Assembly (NCBI GenBank): GCA_030605085.1
Contig: JAUWBH010000120.1
Coordinates: 1-18,204 of the forward strand
Direction of reading: 5' to 3'
DNA: 18,204 nt
Source: Promethearchaeota archaeon
Lineage (GTDB): Archaea > Asgardarchaeota > Lokiarchaeia > Sigynarchaeales > SOKP01
The notes below the pieces were generated by a model. The model was not told the origin of the DNA, did not search any database, and saw nothing but the letters and a program-made list of their open reading frames with translations. A program made the position numbers and the translations under genes. Below are positions 14,990-18,204 of this stretch, in pieces. The number at the start of each line of letters is the position of its first letter. Positions within the stretch are counted from its first letter, which is position 1.

Positions 14990-15532
14990 CTATATATTTC
15001 TTTTTGATTTAATAAATTGTTTAACTTTCATACCGCTGATAGCACCAGAGAGCGTAGTCGCAAATAGTATAATAATATGTAAATAACCCTTCCAATTTCC
15101 AAATTGTAAAATAAATGGCTCCAGACTAAACCCAAACATGATTGCATAAAAAATAAAAGCTTCAACAATTATTAAAGGCACAAGCCAGATTGACGCTTTT
15201 ATTCCGTAGTGCGGAATATCCTCCTTATATGTTAATAAAAAACAAGTAATAAATAATAATATTAAAGGCAAAAAGAATGTATCTACATACGCTTCAAATG
15301 TCCAAAATAACACCGTTCTTTCCATTTCAGTAAAGCTTATCCAAGTTTGTGTCGTAAGAGAGATCCACTGATTAACCATAACGATATTAGCAACAATACC
15401 ATAATATCCTAGTAATACAATTGTATAAGCTAAAAAAAAACCACCTTGACGGCCAAAATCGATTTTTATATTACCTTTCTTCTCGTTATTGTTAGTTCTA
15501 AATCGAGGTTCCTCGTCTTGTAACATTATCAT
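14990..15532 (-). CDS. Small four-helix membrane protein leading the transporter operon, unknown function
   Basis: 180 residues with a charged cytoplasmic-looking N-terminus (about 1-30) and four predicted membrane helices: FFLAYTIVLLGYYGIVANIV, FFLPLILLFITCFLLTY, ASIWLVPLIIVEAFIFYAI and LHIIILFATTLSGAIS, ending in a basic tail KQFIKSKRNI. I do not recognise a family. It is the first gene of the operon, directly before the two permeases, so it probably works with the transporter. Since both ATPases carry added membrane domains, this may be a further accessory membrane part of the same complex (inference). The start could be the ATG at 15532 or the one two codons later. No Shine-Dalgarno is visible; a TATA-like ATTTAAAA lies about 13-20 bases upstream, a little closer than usual for a leaderless mRNA. 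Confidence 0.75.
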   Translation of the reverse strand: MIMLQDEEPRFRTNNNEKKGNIKIDFGRQGGFFLAYTIVLLGYYGIVANIVMVNQWISLTTQTWISFTEMERTVLFWTFEAYVDTFFLPLILLFITCFLLTYKEDIPHYGIKASIWLVPLIIVEAFIFYAIMFGFSLEPFILQFGNWKGYLHIIILFATTLSGAISGMKVKQFIKSKRNI

Positions 15533-15580
15533 AAATCGAGATTTTTTAAATTTGATTCAAAAAAATATATAATTCCACAA

Positions 15581-15609
15581 GCTTTAAATAAATTTACATC
15601 GTAAATTAA
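15581..15609 (+). promoter_or_regulatory. Core promoter (TATA) plus palindromic operator before the binding-protein gene
   Basis: CTTTAAATA (15582-15590) serves as TATA box. It is followed by TAAATTTAC-N3-GTAAATTAA (15589-15609), an inverted repeat with one mismatch in the outer part of the arms. The unit matches 25 of 29 positions with the minus-strand sequence 9284-9256 before the glycyl radical enzyme. It lies in the divergent region, so it may also affect the transporter operon starting at 15532. The leader to the ATG is about 68 bases and contains repeated AACAAAAA tracts. Confidence 0.6.
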
Positions 15610-15661
15610 CTTATAACAAAAATTTAACAAAAAATTCGAATACTAAATTAACAAAAACAAT

Positions 15662-15667
15662 AAGGAG
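15662..15667 (+). promoter_or_regulatory. Ribosome-binding site deciding the binding-protein start
   Basis: AAGGAG lies 10 bases before ATG 15678. No comparable site precedes the downstream ATG 15727, which also sits in the middle of the signal-peptide helix. This supports the upstream start and hence the frame lesion in the T-run. Confidence 0.7.
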
Positions 15668-15677
15668 TATAGTAAAA

Positions 15678-17985
15678 ATGAGAAAATGGTCAAAAAAATT
15701 AATTTTTTTTTCTATTTATTATTTCTATGGTATTTCCAATTCTACCTTTCGATGTTAAAGCTCAAGGAACGATACCTAATTTTACTGTAGGAGCTGTCGG
15801 ACCGGCCCCCATAGGTAATTGGGATGGTCCTTGTTTTGGAGCAAGTACTGGCGATTATTTCAGGTATAACGCTCTTGAAGGATTGTTTGAGTTGCCTTAT
15901 TCTGCGGAAACTGGAGAGTACGATAATTCAGTACCATTACTTGCAGCCAATTGGACAATATATGAACGACCAGATGAAATGAACGCTGCAGGTTTTATGA
16001 ACTATGATGGAGTTGATTATATGGATATTACTCTCAGAGATAATGTTAAGTTTCACGATGGCTCAGATTGGAACGCCACAGTCTGCAAATGGAATATTGA
16101 TAGGCACATGTACACCTTGGGGAGTATAAATTATTGTCTTGGTGGTACAGTTGATTCAGCTGTGACTCGTAACAGAGGGCTTTATTGGATGAGTGTAAAT
16201 GATTGGGATGATTATGCAACTCCGTCTTGGAATGTAACAAAATTACGGGGACCTCTAGCCCCTCCTCCTTTTGACGCCTATGGATATCTTAGTGAATATC
16301 CTGGATTTGGAACATCCTTTTACGCTGATATCCCATTTGGTTATAATCGTTTTCCTCGGTTTACAAACATAACCATACTGGATAACAAGCAATCAGGAGG
16401 AACGGTTAGAGTATTCTTTAATGATTGGAGTACTGGCCCACAGTATTTATCAAATGCGTTTATGAGAATGATCTCCATGGCATCTTATGAAGACTATTTT
16501 GATGTTCCTATCTTTGGATATGGAGATCACCCAAGCTTTCCACAAAATAACGCAATATCTCCTTTCCCTGGACATTTAATCGGTACGGGGCCCTATATGT
16601 TTGATAATTTTTCTATAGATACAGGTACAATGACAAGATTTGATAATTGGTGGAACTCTTCAGCTCAACAGGCTAAAGGGTGGCATAAAGTTCCAAGTGT
16701 GGCAGTAGTCACTTTTAGTCATGACGAATCAGGATATAACGCAAGGACCACCGCGCTGGTGACAGGCGATATTGACTTTGCCTATGATCATTCCTGGGAA
16801 CCGCTTGGTTATAGTGATATAGCTGTCGCTCCTAACATAGAATATGTAGATATGGGTCAGGAAAATTACGGGGAAGTTATCGTTTTAAATTGTGCTGATG
16901 AGACCTATTTGCGGTATTGGTATGATGTAGGTTTCAATTTAACTCAATGGGGAATTTTAACCTCCACTAATTTTAAGGAAGCAAATGGAACTCTAAAGCC
17001 TGTACATGGAGTTGATCGCGCCTTTAGAAAAGCGCTTTCTTACGCTTATGACTATGATACATATTTGGCATTATTTGGAGGCCGGTTAGTGCGTTCTGGG
17101 GGATTAGTGGCAACTACTCACGAATATTATGACCCATCTGTAACTTTACCTTCTAGAGATCTCACTATAGCGCGACAAACCCTTCTAGATCATCCAGTCT
17201 GGGGTTCAATTTGTGCTTCTCGTGGTTTGACTAGTACAACAGACGATTGGAACACTGTAGCAGGGAGTAATCCCCTCTACACATTTGAGCATCATTACGA
17301 TGGCGCCCATCTTGAATCTTATTCTATGTTAATATCCGCTCTTGCTGATATTGGGTGTTCCATAGATGCTACCGAAGATTTAATCGGTACCTATCCTGCA
17401 ATATTAGCAGGTCAACTGCCTTTATTATCCAACGATGGATTTGCAATTAAACCTTTTCACGACCGGATTAATGATCTTGGATACATTCAAGCGTATTATC
17501 AAAGCACGGGCATTATTGAGCGAACTCCGGCGGGTGCTACCTTTCCATATATACCTTATACTAGATACATAGCAGATTACAATTCATATCCTTACGCATT
17601 TCCCTATAAAGGGGGTGCCAATATGGGTTTTAATTACAATGCTACTTGTGATGGTTTGATTGCCAAACTTTGGTTCCAAAACTCCACTGGAAGGGAACAG
17701 TACTATAGTGAATTGGCAGATTGGGCTCAAAATGAACAATATCCAATGCTCTATTTAGGAAACGATTTAATAGGACGCGCAGTGGATAAAGATTGGGACA
17801 CTGGTTGGGATTGGAATTACATATTGCATTTTGATTTAGTGAAATATAGTCCTACTGCTCCAGAAGCAATTCCAGTCGAGCTGATTATTTTAATTTTGGT
17901 TATTAGCGGAGTAGCAGTGATAGGGGTAGCAACCATACTGATAATTAGACGCAAAAGGAAAAACTATAGAAATACTAAAAAATAA
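15678..17985 (+). CDS. Peptide-type ABC transporter substrate-binding protein, signal peptide out of frame by one base
   Basis: A family-5 extracellular solute-binding protein, cognate to the adjacent transporter. The body has the usual start (RYNALEGLFEL, VPLLAANWTI, VKFHDGSDWNATVCKWNIDRHM), a mid-region GTGPYMFDNF and FRKALSYAYDYDTY. The C-terminus has one membrane helix and a basic stop (VELIILILVISGVAVIGVATILIIRRKRK), the archaeal way of tethering such proteins to the cell surface. Total about 768 residues, longer than bacterial OppA/DppA. The continuous frame begins only at ATG 15727. The true start is almost certainly ATG 15678, which has AAGGAG at 15662-15667 and encodes MRKWSKKLI. Dropping one T from the nine-T run at 15703-15711 joins it in frame to FFLFIISMVFP...VKAQG, a complete signal peptide. 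Sequence error, slippage or a real lesion are possible. Confidence 0.9.
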
Positions 17986-18002
17986 ACTAATTAAAATATA
18001 AC

Positions 18003-18019
18003 TTTTTTATTTTTTTTTT
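18003..18019 (+). terminator. Oligo-T terminator of the binding-protein gene
   Basis: Runs of six and ten T separated by one A start 18 bases after the stop codon, typical of archaeal intrinsic termination. The remaining bases to the window end (18020-18204) are AT-rich. I see no gene there, only an isolated GTAAATTTA half-site at 18045-18053. Confidence 0.55.
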
Positions 18020-18204
18020 ATCTAATATTCTCGATTATTCAGAAGTAAATTTAATTTTTAAAGAAGAAATAAATATTACAATCTCAAAAAATATCCAAAG
18101 TTTAAAGGAAGATAAGCATTATCTATTTTTTAATTTATTTTAACCTAAATTTAATTGAAAAAGAAAATTTTAATGTAATCTCAAACCATTCCTACGAATT
18201 TATC

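Noticed and set aside
9418..15654. Exact 15-base match (ATACTAAATTAACAA) at 9418-9432 and 15640-15654
   Set aside because: A rough composition estimate says about one such AT-rich match is expected by chance in a window of this size; it has no symmetry or fixed distance to a start.
18020..18204. Possible start or end of another gene at the right edge
   Set aside because: All frames on both strands are interrupted by stops within short distances; only an isolated GTAAATTTA half-site is present.
1..18204. CRISPR arrays, tRNA or rRNA genes, insertion sequences
   Set aside because: No regularly spaced repeats, no tRNA-like cloverleaf or rRNA stretches, and no transposase-like frames or flanking terminal repeats were seen on reading both strands.

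Overview
The window is about 18 kb of low-GC DNA from what looks like an anaerobic, fermentative archaeon. The evidence is archaeal-style TATA boxes upstream of genes, T-rich stretches at gene ends, GTG and TTG starts, a secreted binding protein anchored by a C-terminal membrane helix, and oxygen-sensitive enzymes (tungsten aldehyde oxidoreductase, glycyl radical enzyme). The mixture fits Asgard archaea (Lokiarchaeia-like), but that placement is inference; no rRNA or tRNA is present to test it.

Layout. 3-326: 3'-truncated, decayed thiolase fragment. 290-1327 (-): unrecognised 345-residue protein. 1420-2163 (-): TetR-family regulator. 2387-5586 (+): iron-dependent alcohol dehydrogenase followed by an aldehyde:ferredoxin oxidoreductase whose frame is broken twice by compensating shifts. 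5684-6637 (+): glycyl-radical-enzyme activase. 6781-9228 (-): glycyl radical enzyme, convergent with its activase. 9489-15532 (-): five-gene operon for a peptide/nickel-type ABC transporter, namely a small four-helix membrane protein, two permeases and two ATPases. Both ATPases carry unusual N-terminal multi-helix membrane domains. 15678-17985 (+): the cognate binding protein, divergent from the operon; its signal peptide is out of frame by one base in a nine-T run.

How it may work together. The ABC transporter imports an oligopeptide-like or other small organic solute. The glycyl radical enzyme, charged by its activase, converts a substrate probably to an aldehyde or related product. The alcohol dehydrogenase (NAD(P)H) and aldehyde oxidoreductase (ferredoxin) would then dispose of the aldehyde as alcohol and acid, balancing redox. 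The linkage is supported by regulation: a TATA-plus-palindrome element (core ATTTAC-N3-GTAAAT) lies just upstream of the glycyl radical enzyme and of the binding protein/transporter, and a weaker copy sits at the TetR gene's own promoter. A second, different element is shared by the alcohol dehydrogenase and activase promoters. The substrate cannot be read from sequence: the glycyl radical enzyme keeps the GCVE/glycyl pair but lacks the residues expected of a glycerol or propanediol dehydratase.

The three single-base disruptions (two in the aldehyde oxidoreductase, one in the binding protein) could be assembly errors or real lesions; raw reads would decide.
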